Positions 34,588 through 46,700 of a stretch of 64,000 nt of DNA are shown here, piece by piece. The position numbers and the translations under genes were made by a program. The stretch is from Setomelanomma holmii (taxonomy: Eukaryota; Ascomycota; Dothideomycetes; Pleosporales; Phaeosphaeriaceae). Position 1 is the first letter of the stretch. Every line of letters starts with the position of its first letter. The stretch is taken from positions 38,397 through 102,396 of the forward strand of contig ML978265.1 in the NCBI GenBank assembly GCA_010015745.1. Direction: 5' to 3'. The notes under the pieces are model-generated. The model ran no database searches, had not been told where the DNA came from, and saw only the letters and a program-made list of their open reading frames with translations.

Positions 34588-35090
34588 ATGCTCACTCTGC
34601 GCCCAGTATATCGCGCTCAGTTTGTCTCTCACTTTTCCATTGCTCTTACCTCGGTACGATATCGATCCTTTCTTCGCACGATGGCATCTACTGCAGCACC
34701 TCTCCAAGAATGGCTTGTCATTCTTCCGGATTTCCCCGATGCACTGGACAAGAGACTGTCAGTTCGACCGAAGCATTTGGAGGGGCTGAAGAGTGATAGA
34801 GATGACATGTGGCTATGGGGCGGTACGTCTCACCTTCTTCACGTTCCAGAATCTAGTCGAGGGATGACTCGCTGACACATGACTTGGAAGGTGCCATGCT
34901 CGAGGAGCCTATCCAAGAAGGGGCTTCTGGGCCACCAAAGATGAAGGGTTCTGCTATGCTCATTGGTGCAAAGACGAAGGAGGAAGTTGTGGAGAGGCTG
35001 AAGAAGGATGTCTACACTCAGGGTGAGGTTTGGGATATGAGCAAAGTACAGATCATCCCGTTCAAGAGCGCGCTGAGAAAGGCCTTGTAA
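34588..35090 (+). CDS. YCII-related domain protein, probably mitochondrial
   Basis: Two exons (34,588-34,822 and 34,891-35,090) are joined by an intron of 68 bp (gtacgt...ttggaag), giving 144 residues. The first ~35 residues (MLTLRPVYRAQFVSHFSIAL, then TSVRYRSFLRT) are basic, hydroxylated and acid-free, like a mitochondrial presequence. The YCII ferredoxin-like fold follows: EWLVILPDFPDALDKRLSVR, PKHLEGLKSDRDDMWLWGGA, then MKGSAMLIGAKTKEEVVERL and VWDMSKVQIIPFKSALR. YCII-family proteins are small enzymes or lyase-like proteins of mixed function. Start codons at 34,525, 34,588 and 34,681 are all in frame; 34,588 gives the best targeting peptide, and 34,681 would give a cytosolic form, so dual localisation is possible. 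Confidence 0.8.
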
Positions 35091-35263
35091 AATTTGGGAT
35101 CTTCATTACGATCGCAAGGACACTAGCATATAGAGAAAGTTCTTGGAGGACTCGAGCTTAACGATGCCCTTTAATGACTCGACAATCGGCTTGCTGGTGG
35201 CTTAAAAAACATTCGATCGGACCCTCGGACGGGGGAAACGAGCAGGCCTCCAGGGAATTATTT

Positions 35264-35290
35264 GAGTAAGCTCTTAAATTGAGCTTATTC
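35264..35290. other. Inverted repeat between convergent genes
   Basis: GAGTAAGCTC and GAGCTTATTC flank a 7-base AT spacer and can pair as a near-perfect 10-bp stem. It lies about 175 bp after the YCII-like stop and 300 bp before the deacetylase stop on the other strand. It may help 3'-end formation or be chance. No target duplication was seen, so I do not call it a transposon. Confidence 0.3.
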
Positions 35291-35586
35291 CCATGTTTTA
35301 GATCTTTTGACTCTGTGCTGCCCCTCTACCACTTTCCGAATCCCGCCCTGAGCGTCTTCAATATCAGCCATGAGTATGCCCAAGCCGACTCTATCTGGAG
35401 CTTCCGTCGTCTTGAACTCCCGTGTCGTTTCAGCGGATCCATTGTGACATGTGACGAATGAATTTTTCTAGTGCTGTTCGCCAGCCATGTCCCGTCTATA
35501 CAGAGCGCTTGCTCATCTTCCGAGTGAAGTTTCGGTCTGCCATGGCAATATTCGATGATTGAAGCTGCTTTGCCCACCTGCATGGT

Positions 35587-36384
35587 TCAGGTAACCTCCT
35601 CCGCCCTCTTTGCGGCCAAAAGCTCCGTCACAGTCGTGACTCGATAGCCTCGCCTTTTCAGCTCCGTAAGCACCTTCTTCAGCATCGGCACGGTCCAGCT
35701 TCTCCGATCATGACAGATGATGATGCCACCAGGACGCACCATGCTGAGGATGTGCCGCGCATTGATGCTTGCGTACGATATCTGCGGATCGTGCGGATAT
35801 ATGCTTCCCAGCACCATTTGGTACCCTATCAATTTGATTTGAATCCGCATGCTCACACTGAAGAACCCTGAACCCGGACGGAAGAATCGATTCGAAGGTC
35901 TCTCGATGTTCAGTGAGGCGTAGGTACTATTGATGTAGCCCTCCACCTCCACAAGTTGCTCAGCAAGTTGCGTTGGCGACAGCGAGCGAGAAGGTTCATC
36001 GTGCATGGCGTGATTTCCGAGCTCGTTTCCATTTCCAACCACATACTCAAGAGTCTCTTGTTGCCCAGCCACTTGTCCGCCGATGACGAAAAAGGTTGCC
36101 TTTGCGTCGTTCTCCTTAAGAACATGCACAATTTCCCGAGTGAATCGGGACGGTGCATCGTCTATGGTCAGCGCCACAACCTTCTCCTTCAGGGGCACGT
36201 GCCACAAGACGTCCGGCCAGCGACTCTGGAAATAACGGATAAGAAGATTCGGCGGCTTGTAGATGACGTAGAACGGTGTCACAAAGAGAAGAGTCGTGAG
36301 CAGAGCAAGGAACATGGTCATGAGCCTTGTGCGCCTCGCGCGACGGCGGAAGGCTGGAGGAAAGCGGAAAAGCCGACGAAACAT
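35587..36384 (-). CDS. Polysaccharide (chitin) deacetylase, NodB domain, membrane-anchored
   Basis: A single exon encodes 265 residues. A basic N-terminus (MFRRLFRFPPAFRRRARRTR) precedes one membrane helix at ~22-43 (MTMFLALLTTLLFVTPFYVI), giving type II topology. The NodB motifs are present in order: TIDDAPS (Asp75, Asp76), NHAMHDE (metal ligands His125 and His128), RFFRPGSG (Arg169), and IIICHD (His225) near the C-terminus. The family (CE4) removes N-acetyl groups from chitin or related polymers using a divalent metal. All expected catalytic residues appear present. The short length and membrane anchor differ from large secreted chitin deacetylases, so an intracellular or Golgi/wall-associated polysaccharide may be the substrate. 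Confidence 0.9.
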   Translation of the reverse strand: MFRRLFRFPPAFRRRARRTRLMTMFLALLTTLLFVTPFYVIYKPPNLLIRYFQSRWPDVLWHVPLKEKVVALTIDDAPSRFTREIVHVLKENDAKATFFVIGGQVAGQQETLEYVVGNGNELGNHAMHDEPSRSLSPTQLAEQLVEVEGYINSTYASLNIERPSNRFFRPGSGFFSVSMRIQIKLIGYQMVLGSIYPHDPQISYASINARHILSMVRPGGIIICHDRRSWTVPMLKKVLTELKRRGYRVTTVTELLAAKRAEEVT

Positions 36385-37052
36385 GTCCTTGCGTGTTGAG
36401 ACGTCGACAAGGAAGCAAGCATGCTACCGTTTTTGCTTACAAATCAGACGTTTTGCAGTCATAGCGACGATGTCAGTGAACGAATTATCTGGAGTCGAAG
36501 GTGTTCAACGGGAGTGCTTAGAATGGGGCTAGCGCTAGGGCCACAAAAGGACTAGTGCAAAGCAGAACCGGCCAATTTTCTTTCCTGAAGTCTGAGCTCT
36601 TCTGTACACAACCATCACGAAACTGCAGTGCCTATATCTCAAGACAGAAGAGCATACTAGAGCTTATGATCCGCTCCAGTTCTTGTGTGTTGTCATTACT
36701 GAGCCGTCAATGCACAGTGCTTTTCCAAGGAACCAATTTGTCACGCTTGTACGAAATCACCACCTTCGCTACAAGCCCTCTAAGAATGTTCCAAGAAAGA
36801 TTCGTGAGTGTTTAATTGACCTGGCTACCCAAAACCCTGGTAGACCGGGTCTCATTGCGCTCACACATACGGTGCGTGCACGAAGAACCTTCTGTTCGGT
36901 GTGTCTGTATCCAAACTTGATCTGATAGAATTGGGTATATAGTGGCAGACCAACGGGCAGCATCCAATAACAATTCCCTATAACGCCATTCCAATGATTG
37001 CCCCAATCCATGCAATAGAACCCTCATGCACAGCCATGAATGCTCTCCTAGC
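36385..37052. other. Intergenic stretch upstream of the deacetylase
   Basis: No supportable gene. It holds the promoter of the deacetylase and the 3' end of the Ser-rich gene, both on minus. Short overlapping ORFs are not credible. Confidence 0.45.
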
Positions 37053-38391
37053 TCAGGACAAAGGCCTTGCCGTAGATTTATCATCCTGCTCCGTGGCAGT
37101 AGGACTTGCTGGCGTTTCGTCCTCGTCACTAGCCTCTCTCGCATCCTTCCAGTCCGAACTACGTCGACTCATCTTCCCAGGCCCTGGTGGGTCCCGTGGA
37201 CTCGCCAGTGGGCTTGTAGGCGTGGCTCTGATGCTGCTGATACTATCGGTGCGACCATGGCCTAACAACCCGCTCCGGATGCTGAGGCCGTCCGCGTTCT
37301 GCTTGTTTGCGTAGTAGCTATTGCGTTCACTGCTCAGCACGGGCGCCGTCACACCCGAAGCCGAGTATACACTTGCACGTTCCGCATTTGCGAAGGCGCC
37401 CACATTGGTCGGTCTGTTCGAAGGCGAGTATATGGTGTCGGCGTTTCCAGACAGGACGCTAAGAGGAAGCGACTCGCGACTGCCGCCGTAATGGGAAGAC
37501 GGCGCCAGAGCGCGGACTGATGCATTCGTGTCGAGCGAATTGCGGCGACGTCGCTTTGAGGACGAGGCAAGGGTCAAGATGGACGCATTGTCGGTGAGGA
37601 TGTTATTTGCCGTCGCGCCTTGGTACGAGTTCGGCTGCTGCTGAGGCGCAAGGTGCGGTGGGATAGCAGAAGGCGGTGGCGACACTGTGGGGAACTGGTG
37701 CGAGAAGTGCACCGGTGGACCGTTGGACGTTGGCGCCGGATTGTGGCCGCCTCCTAGCACGTTCGAGGGGGCGCTGGACTGTATCGTTGTCAGAGTGGTG
37801 GTGAGGGAGTGCTCGGAGCCATTGGGCGAGGAGAAGGTGCTGCCGCCGCCGCCGATCAGGTGGCTGTTGCCTGTGTCTGCCTTGGACCGCGCTGAATTCA
37901 CCGTCTCTGGGACTGTCGCAACCGTGGGCGCAGTAGATCTGTTGCTCTTCGCCAGGGCGCGCTGCTGTTCTGAGGTGCCCTCTTCAGCCGATGTGAAGCT
38001 CTCTTTAGACCGCGGCGTGCCGGGCGTAGAGTAAGACAGGAGGCCCGGCCCATCGTTGTTGACGATGCCTGACTCGGGGTAGGGGTTGTTCTTCGCGGTC
38101 GTTTTCTTCGTCTTGGTGGGCGTGGTGCCGCTGCTCTTCTTGCCAGAGCCGCTGGGAGAGTCGGAGGACGAGGGCTTAAGGTTGGCAAGGCGCTTCATCC
38201 AGCCCGCGAAGGGCCGTTTGCGCGCCTGGCGGTCTGTGTGTCCGCGCATCAGTGTCTGTCTTGACTTGGGCCGGGGCAACAGCAGCGAGGAAAGGAGGTA
38301 TGCGAGATGTGGGGAAATGTCTCTAACACGGTGGCTGTGCGGAAGCCGAAGACGTACCTTGGGGCCTCGACGCAGCGTCGGCAGTAGCCAT
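37053..38391 (-). CDS. Serine-rich, largely disordered hypothetical protein
   Basis: Two exons (38,391-38,358 and 38,233-37,053) are joined by an intron of 124 bp (gtacgt...acacag), giving 404 residues. The start MATADAASRPQ joins to DRQARKRPFAGWMKRLANLK, a conserved-looking basic amphipathic block. The remainder is low-complexity: Ser/Thr/Pro/Asn-rich, a Gly run (HLIGGGGSTFSS), KRRRRNSLDTNASVRALAP as a possible nuclear signal with phosphorylation sites, and an acidic tail (DEDETPASPTATEQDD). No enzymatic domain is visible. Many SP/TP and RxxS sites suggest heavy phosphorylation. Similar disordered proteins occur in other filamentous ascomycetes, but I cannot name a function. An in-frame open stretch continues upstream to 38,504; I prefer the spliced start because it gives a short Ala-rich N-terminus. 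Divergent from mlh3. Confidence 0.7.
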
Positions 38392-38872
38392 GTTCTAGCG
38401 CGCGAGAATGCCGGCGGCAGAGTGAATTGGCGCTTGGCAGTGTGTCGACACGCTGAGAGCCAGGAATGTTCCACGTGGTGTCCTGAGCGCAGGGGCAGCG
38501 ACAAGGCTGATGCTGCCGCAACGGCGTTGGTGCCAACGGTGGCAGAGTGCGGGTGCGGGTCGCGCTGTACGTGTCGTATAGAAGTGTGCGAGAGGCTGGC
38601 CTGTTGACGAGCGAGCAGTGTGCAGGGTAGGCTGCAAGATGTTTAACGTCGAGAGCAGAGGTTGTGGTTGGTCCAGAGGAGATGCAGCTGCATATCTCCG
38701 CCCTGGACCCTTCCACATGCACGGCGGCCCGCTGGCGCTAACGCCATCGCGTGCCTTTGCGCCTGCCGTTATGCCTCACACCTGCCCCGCTGCGCGCCGA
38801 GAGCATGTCCAGCATGTTCAGACGCGCACTGCCTGCTTATGGGGGTGCACACAGAAAACAGCAGCCTGTAGC

Positions 38873-41800
38873 ATGACCCCAGACCGCTCAGGACGAGTAA
38901 TTCTGCCACTCCCGCCCGATGTCGTCGCGCAGATCAAGTCGTCGACTACCATTGTGTCGCTCACGGGCGTCGTGCTCGAGCTTCTAAAGAACTCACTCGA
39001 TGGCCGAGCCACCAACGTCGAGGCGACGGTCGACTTTGCTCGTGGCGCCTGCACTGTCGAGGACGACGGGCTGGGCATAGCACCCCCTGAATTCCGAGAG
39101 GACGGTGGCCTTGGGAAGCTGTACTGTCCGTAGCTTTACCACGCGCCGCAGCTCAGAGCTGCTGCTAACAAGTCCCAGGTACATCCAAGCACCATGCCCA
39201 TGAAGCTTTGCTTGGCTGTAACGGCACCTTCCTTGCCTCCCTCTCCGCCGTGTCTCTGCTGTCCATCACGTCTCGTCACCACCAGCACCGCTCGCACAAC
39301 TCGCTCACTTTCCACCACGGCAGCGCAATCGAAAGGCAGATCCCCGCCTTGTCCCGCGTTGAGATCCACGGCAAACATGGCACTCGAGTCACAGTTCGCA
39401 ATCTCTTCGGGAACCTGCCGGTTCGTGTCAAGCAGCGGTCGTTGGTCCTGGAGCAAAAGACAGCGCACGGCCGGTTGTGCAATCTTCTCAAGTCCAGCGT
39501 CGCAGGCGTGCTGCTCAGCTGGGGTGGCCCTGTGTCCCTGAGGCTTCGAGATGCGGACAACCACGTCGTTCTTGCCTTCAATACCTCTGATTGCAGGCGA
39601 ACGGCGCACACAGCGTGGGATGAGCAGCGCGGTATACCCAAGCCGCGTCCGACATTTCTGACCTGCTTGCTCACCGTTCTGACCCAAGCCAGCTATATCT
39701 CAGTGGACGAATGGGCATCGTGGGTGCCTGTCACGGCCTCAACACCCACGCTTTCCGTCAGGGGTGCAATATCACTAGACCCGGCACCCACCAGGAGTAT
39801 TCAGTTTATTTCGCTTGGTATCCAACCACTTTTGCCTGATGCGGAGCACAACGAGCTCTACGACTTAGTCAACCGGCTCTTTAGACTATCAGATTTTGGC
39901 ACGATCGAGGATGACGCTGACACGGAAACCCTTGATAAAATCCGAACACAGTCGGCCCCACAATGCAAAGGGGAAGGCTATATCAGTCGACAATCGAAGG
40001 CTCGCAAAGGCATTGACAGACATCCCATGTTCCATCTGCGCATCTCTCCCCGAGAAAGAAGACAGTTAGAAGCGCGCGAAATTCGCTTCATGGAGGACAA
40101 GGCCAACCTGCAGACTGTCGTGGAAGTTCTAACTGCCATGATAACGCAATGGCTGTCTGCTCATCGCTTCCGCCCAGGTGGAGCTCGCAAGCATAAGCAA
40201 CAGAATCGGGGATCAAGCACCTCGTGTGGCGCTGCCGTGGCCGATGACAATATCATACCGCCTAGATATATTCCGGGGTCAGAGCCGGTCGAAATTGTTC
40301 CTCCGGCCACTGGAGCAACCATGGCGGAAAAACGAATAGAACGAAGTGGGAAGAGGAGGCTTTCAGCCGCACTGGGCCAGAAACCGCCCAAACCTGCCCA
40401 AAATCGTGCTTTCGCGGAGTGGTCGGGCATAAAGAGTGGGAAGACAGACTTTTTTGACACTTTCGCACTTGTCTCGAAGCCGTCGAGGCACACGGCAATG
40501 CCCAATGCTGACTCTGACATCGACTACAGTCCCAAATCGCCCAAGAGCTGTCCGACTGCACTTCCCACTACTAACTCCACAGGATGGCCTAAGGTCCGAA
40601 GCGCTCCAGCGGCCCAGCTGCCCCAGGGTGATCAGCACGATCAAGCGTCGGCAATGAAGGCGACCGTCGAGAATTCCATTGATAACACCATCTTGTGGAC
40701 AGATCCTGCCGCTAAGAGAACGCACGTCATAAATGCACGCACTGGCTGTGTGATGGCACATGCGTGTGCTCGCCCCGTTACCGGGTTGATAGCATCAACT
40801 TCTACTGCGGTTGGCATCAACAACGCCGAACCATCCAGACTCACAGTCAAGGAATCAAACTTGGAGCTTACGCCTTGGTTGGGACAGTTCCTGGAAAGTT
40901 GGGACAACCCAATCTTTGCACCGAGCGAGAAACGCATTACGCAAGTATCACTTCATGATCACGAACTCTCACAGAAGCTTGGGAAGGATGGCAGCCATCA
41001 ATGTCTCAATTCTCATGTAATCGGAGCGTTGGCCGATGTTCCGGTGGAACATTCTGATCGACTCTCTCGAGAAGGCCTTGTAACCGCTGAAACCATTGCA
41101 CAACTGGACCGAAAATTGATCCTCGTCAAGCTGAAAAGATCTCAGGACGTTGTGCTGCCCGAGCGCAATCAGGCTAATATGTTGGTCCTAATCGATCAGC
41201 ACGCGGCCGATGAACGCGTTCAGGTAGAGGCCCTTTACAAGCAGCTTTGCACTCCAGTAGTCGCGGATCGCCAAGTCTATCGATCAAGGCTCGGCCAGCG
41301 TGCCCAAGTCGCCTCGACTGTGTTGACTCGACCAGTCCATTTCTCCATCTCAGATCAAGAGCAAAGCCATTTCGTTGCGTATGCCGCCAGGTTTGCAGCT
41401 TGGGGGATATTGTACGATGCCGTGGAAGGTGCACAGCAGCGATCGACGAAAGCCGACAACGTTCTATCCGTACTGGCCCTGCCACCTATCATTCTGGAGC
41501 GCTGCAGAGCAGACTCCACCCTGCTGATATCGTTCCTTCGTTCCACAGTTTGGGAGTATGCAAGCGATGTGCAAGCCTCTTCTTTGACATCCACAGATAT
41601 CTCACCAGACTGGGTCAGAAAATTGGCTACATGTCCACGAGGGCTCCTTGACTTGGTCAACTCCCGAGCTTGCCGATCAGCAATAATGTTCAACGATGAG
41701 TTAACTCTTCCTCAGTGCAAGGAGCTCATACAGAAGCTAGCCGGTTGTGCATTTCCGTTCATATGCGCACATGGCCGGCCGAGCATGGTCCCACTTGTCG

Positions 41801-41898
41801 GTCTAGGACGCAACGGAGTCGAAACAAGCCATTTGGGTCCTGTACCTGCTCTCCAGCATGATGGCTTCGCACAAGCCTGGAAGCGTTGGAGATCTTGA
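38873..41898 (+). CDS. mlh3: DNA mismatch repair / meiotic endonuclease subunit Mlh3
   Basis: Two exons (38,873-39,125 and 39,179-41,898) are joined by an intron of 53 bp, giving 990 residues. The donor is gtccgt, a weak form, but splicing gives the family sequence GLGKLY-CTSKHHAHEALLGC. The N-terminal GHKL ATPase shows LELLKNSLDGRATNVEATVD and VEDDGLGI, then GTFLASLSAVSLLSITSRH and HGKHGTRVTVRNLFGNLPVR (MutL signature region). A long variable linker follows. The C-terminal endonuclease domain has LIDQHAADERVQVE (DQHAxxExxxxE metal site, ~residues 757-768), ACRSAIMFNDEL, and CAHGRPSMVPL, so the nuclease looks intact. Mlh1-Mlh3 (MutL-gamma) resolves meiotic recombination intermediates into crossovers and has a minor repair role. 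It starts about 480 bp from the divergent Ser-rich gene. Confidence 0.93.
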
Positions 41899-42060
41899 AG
41901 ATAATTGAAGCTGTCATCTCTATACTTGGAGAAAAAGGGCCTTTGTTCTGGCCGACTACCTAGCCTCGACTCATATCTCAGCCCTCAGTTCTTGAACAGA
42001 CCGTCAAAGGACGGCCTCTAATGGTGAACAGCTCGCCCGTCTCCTCATACGCGTCTCCCG

Positions 42061-42096
42061 GCGACCAACACTACAAATGCGACCAACACTACAAAT
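42061..42096. repeat. Perfect 18-bp tandem duplication at a stop codon
   Basis: The 18-mer gcgaccaacactacaaat occurs twice head-to-tail (42,061-42,078 and 42,079-42,096). The second copy contains the TAG stop (42,089-42,091) of the pectin methylesterase read on the minus strand. The duplication therefore duplicates the stop, and the encoded C-terminus is unaffected. Confidence 0.85.
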
Positions 42097-43231
42097 AATT
42101 CTCGTCAACCCAGACCTCCTTCTCAAAACGTTTCCCAAAAATTGCTTCGATCTTGATAGGACCAGTCAGTTGCGATGAAAAGTTCGCGCGTTGCTGGATG
42201 GCCGCTCCTGGTCCGAAATTGTTGGACTCCTCGTATACGACATTTTCGACGCTTTGGACTGCGTCCCACCTCGACCAGCCGGCTGGACTCACTACGTCAC
42301 CAAGATAGCTCTTTTGGAATACAACTCTGCTATATGGACGCCAGGGACGGCCGAGGTAAGTCGAGTTCGGTCCACTGGTGCCTGAAATTCTGGACTGATT
42401 GATAACATAGATACTTGTATTGTTCTCTGCTTCGCGACCATTTGCAGTGATGAAACCTGGCCCAATCGTTTCAATGTCAACGTTTTGGAACCATGCCTGA
42501 GCACGCAGGCCAAATATGAAGTCGACTGCGCCACTGATATACGATTTTGCGTAGATCTGGCGTCCCTCGTTTGCGTAGATGGTATCCTGGTATCCGGTGA
42601 ACTTGCACCCATAAAAACCTTGATTGGTCTTCTGAGCGCTCAACGCAAGTGCTTGCCCTCCTGTCGCGGCTTGTCCGAAGTTGTTTGCAATGTTCAGGTT
42701 GTAGAGCTTCACGTTCGATGTCCAGAGGCGGATAGTCGATGTTACATCATTGTTGGCTAGACCTGAGACCTGTCGGGACAAGTTACCAGTGATTGTAACC
42801 TGCATCGCAGAATTGAGAGTCAGTCGACGTTCTGCTGTCGTTCGCAAGCATCATACTGACCTTGTTGTCTTTGTAGGATCGAGCATCACTTGTGTAGCCA
42901 TGGATTGTGAGCGGACCTAGAGTTTGGTGTACGAAGTCAGTGCATGTCTCTCGTGCACTTAGAGCATTCAATTTCGCATACCAGCCAGTGGAGGCACATA
43001 GACCTGCTCAGTGTACGTCCCAGGCAGTATGAAGATCGATTGGGCTGCTGTCGTATTTAGCAGCCCTTTGACTGCAGCACCAATGCTTGTGTAGCTTCCC
43101 TGCTGTTCTCCGGAGATATCGACTACGATAGACCCTCTGTCCGCGGATGTCCTATCATATTTTCCATTGCCAGCAGCAGCCGACAAGACGGAAGATGCGA
43201 ACAGAATAGCGCGTACCACTCCAGCCTTCAT
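42089..43231 (-). CDS. Secreted pectin methylesterase (CE8)
   Basis: Three exons (43,231-42,982; 42,916-42,861; 42,799-42,089) give 338 residues; introns are 65 and 61 bp. Residues 1-21 form a signal peptide (MKAGVVRAILFASSVLSAAAG). The CE8 beta-helix follows: GSYTSIGAAVKGLL, IFILPGTYTEQVYVPPLAG, PLTIHGYTSDARSYKDNKV. Catalytic motifs are GCKFTGYQDTIYAN (Gln and first Asp region), ISGAVDFIFG (second Asp) and STYLGRPWRPYSRVVF (substrate-binding Arg and Trp). The enzyme removes methyl groups from homogalacturonan so that polygalacturonases or lyases can act, in the extracellular space during growth on plant tissue. All key residues are present, and length is typical. The neighbouring AA5 oxidase, also on minus, is another carbohydrate-active enzyme. 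Confidence 0.95.
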
Positions 43232-43795
43232 GATGCTGCTCCTGGATTGGCACAATGAAAAAAACAGAATATCTCGCCCGTCTGACCAAGTCTTTATGAT
43301 TCCGAGAACCAGGCTACACGCCGCACCGGGTAGTGTGAATTTTTCCGTAAGTTCGCAATCAACTTGAGAAAGTACCAGCCATCCTGGAGCCAGCGCCTGT
43401 CTGTCCAAGCGTGTGGGAAAACTCATGGCAGTAGTTATGGCTGGCTGCATTTGATTGGTGGCGAGACTGGTTCCGCCAACCGCAATTACCCCGGATTGAG
43501 GAGAGTCTGGGGACGGCCAGGAGCACTGCCTGGACCTGAATCTGGACCTTGCCCGCCATGTGGCAACTTGATCTCCACAACGCATGGTTCTATGAGAAGG
43601 TGATAGGGGTGCATCTGCGCAGCCGATGCAGGCGTGGGCAACAACGTTCAGAGCTGCCCAAGGAAGTCAAACTTACGACCTTTGCGCTTCATCACTCATA
43701 TCAGCCATGCTTTGCAGCTTACAATAGACCACGGTATCATGACGGACTACGACTATACATTACCGCGCTCGAGATCATGAAAGGATCAAACAATA

Positions 43796-46700
43796 TCATG
43801 CGTGAAACCTGCGGCTGGCCGTAGTGTTCGACACGGCCACACTAGCTTTCCCCAGTTGAACCGGCCCAGTACCCGGCAATGGCTTGAACGCCTCAGCGTT
43901 AGGCCAATTTCCTAAATTTCCTGGATCTCCACCAATCCTCACCCAAGTTGCGTGCGACGGTGTCGGCCCATCTAGCACGAACATACGGTACCATCCAACA
44001 GGTGCAACGTACGGACCTTTGGGCGCTGTAACAGTGCAGGCATTTCCCGAGCAGGAGAATTGAGGGAATAATATGCGAGCACCCATCGAGCTGCCGTGAG
44101 TGCTGGACTCAGAACCAAGCAGTGACACCTTGATATCGCCTCCGGATGAAGAAGACATCGTGAATGAGTACTGTGCTTCCCATGCCCAATCATTCTGTGA
44201 TAGTGTGAACACCGGTTGCAGTGCACCAGATAGGAGATAAGGCGGAAGGAACACCTCGTATCGATATTCTTGCGGGTGTGTATTGTCCTCCGGGTCCGAG
44301 CCAGTCACTAGTACGCGACCATCATCCATCACCACGGCCTCCGAATGGTACAAACGTGCAACAGTCGTGTTTGCCATGACACTTATGCGCTGATGCCGTG
44401 GCTTTCGTGAATCATACAGCAAGGCGTTGAGGTTAGGATCTTCCGCGAGCCCAAAGCCTGCCTCACCTATGGTGGCGCCATTCAGGATCAAGAACGTCCC
44501 GTCCGGCAGAGTAGCCATACATGACATGACGCGGCGTGAGGGCATTCGCTCGATGGTCCATTGTGGTTGTGCGGCATCGGGTTGAATGCTCGCGCAGTTG
44601 TCAATGCCCCACCGGGGTGCTCTGGCCGCGCCGCCGCATATCAAAACCTCGAGAGGGGCATCGTACGGGTAAAATTGTGGCAGCAAGACCTGTGTGCCTT
44701 CATATGGATATGTTCGTCCGCCACTTGGATCGTTGACTGTGGCTGGGACCTTTGGCAGGATCTTGACAGTGTCCAAGCTGACTTCGTCTAGAATACGTGC
44801 CTCGTTATAGTACTGGATGAAGATACCTCCGGACGGCAGTACCACCAAGAAGGGGTACAAATTGTACGGGTCAGTATCGCGCAGATACTGTGCTTCGTAT
44901 ACGGGCCCAACAGTAGGGAGGATCTCCATGTTCGGAACAGGCGGGCCATTGGAGCCGTCTTGACCACCTACCACGAGCATCGAGCCGTTTGCCATGACCA
45001 AGCCAGTGGGATACCATCGTCCACGCTGAAGCTTGACCGCGTTGACATCCTCTTGCCAATCGTTTGTGCCGTTGACCCCTGGTGAACCGTCGGGCCAGTA
45101 AATGCGTACACCGAAAAGTGAGTCAAGTGACCATCCTCCAATGTTGATCTGTCGACCTGCACGGTCTGGCATTGTCAGACCTGCAGCACAGAATATATCG
45201 GTCTTGATGCCACTCAGTTCTCGGAAGGCATGGAAAATATCGCCACCAATTGAAGGGTCAAGCTCGTAGGCACCTGTAGTGTTTGGCGCGCCGGTCCCGT
45301 GCTTCTCGAGGAGAGTGACTTTGCCGTTAACGCCAGGCTGCGCAATCAATGGGATGATAGGACCTCCGACTAGGAATTCGTACCGTCCGGCGGCTATGCC
45401 TGTTGGGTATCGCCATACGTAAAGAGGTTCACCCTCCCACTTGTACCAGGTCAATCTCAGACCTTGGCCGCAAATTGCCTCGGGGTTTCCAGGACAGGCG
45501 GTATTGCATTCGGACTCGTCCACTGGCATTGCACCGATTGTCTCGATGCCATCCAAGTCTCCACAATAACACTCTTCACCGTATTCCATGCCCGCCGCCA
45601 TATATCCGAACTCTTTACATTTGCCTAGGCACCACTCTGGCGAGTTCCCAGTCGAATTGACCAATTGCCATGGGAAGACTTTCTGACCTGCACCACCATC
45701 GGTTATACATCCCTGGTACTTCCAGCTGCTCACATTCTGCAATGGCTTCGGCGGCTGTATAACCTTCAGCGTTGCTTGGCTCGACCAAATGCTGAGTCGA
45801 TCCGGACCGCCGCATGTCTGACTCGCGGCTCCTGCGCATTTCGTACTGCATTCTGACTCGGAGGCGGCAAGACTGCCATTCATACGTATTACGTTGTCGC
45901 AGAAGCACTGGTAACTGTACTCCATGCCCGCAATCTCGTACCCTGCTGTCGCGCATTTGCTTGCACACGAAGCAATGGTCATGGTTTGATCGTCAGCTTG
46001 CTGGAAATTCATGATACGGAAGCCAGGCCCGTCGACATAGCAGCCTTTGTAGTCGAAGCCCAGAGGGAGCCCAGTTGCGGTCGGTGGCGCAGCTGATGTG
46101 CTGCTCGGTTGAATACTCGACTCACCGCCAGTGTAGTATCTGAATACGGTCAATCGATTCGATCCGCCACAAATTTCTGTTTGGTTGCCACTGCAGGGCA
46201 TATTGCATTGGGCCTCTCCATCCGACGCGGGTCCGCCACTGCCCCGGAACTGATTGTCGCAATAGCATTCTCCGCTATATTCAGTCCCAGCGAGAACATA
46301 GCCAGAGGCGCGGCAGGCATCTCTACACTTAGCGTCCGTCATCGCACCGGCTACTCCCATGCCGATGGATAGAGTCCTGACGCCCATCCCATCTGTGTAA
46401 CAGCCCTCGTAGAACCAGCCTGTTTTTTGTGGATTAGGTGTACTGCTGCCAGGATTGCTTGATGCCACGCCCGAAACTCCAGATATAATCGACGTGGACT
46501 ATTCACATGTAAGTATCGGGTTGAGACCCCTCGGCAAAGGGCAAAGGCTACCTGAAAAAGTTGCAAAGAACTTGGCAAGTCAGATGGTGCGATTGCTCGC
46601 GCAGACTGTGAACCGGCTGTGGCTACGGTTATCGCAGATGAGACTAGTGAGGCAGAAGTCCTTTCCGCAGTCGTCGTGATCGGCGGTGTAGAACTTGCTG

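Noticed and set aside
37053..38504. Longer start of the Ser-rich protein at 38,504
   Set aside because: The N-terminal extension is read through a predicted intron and has shadow-like composition; the spliced start at 38,391 is more natural.
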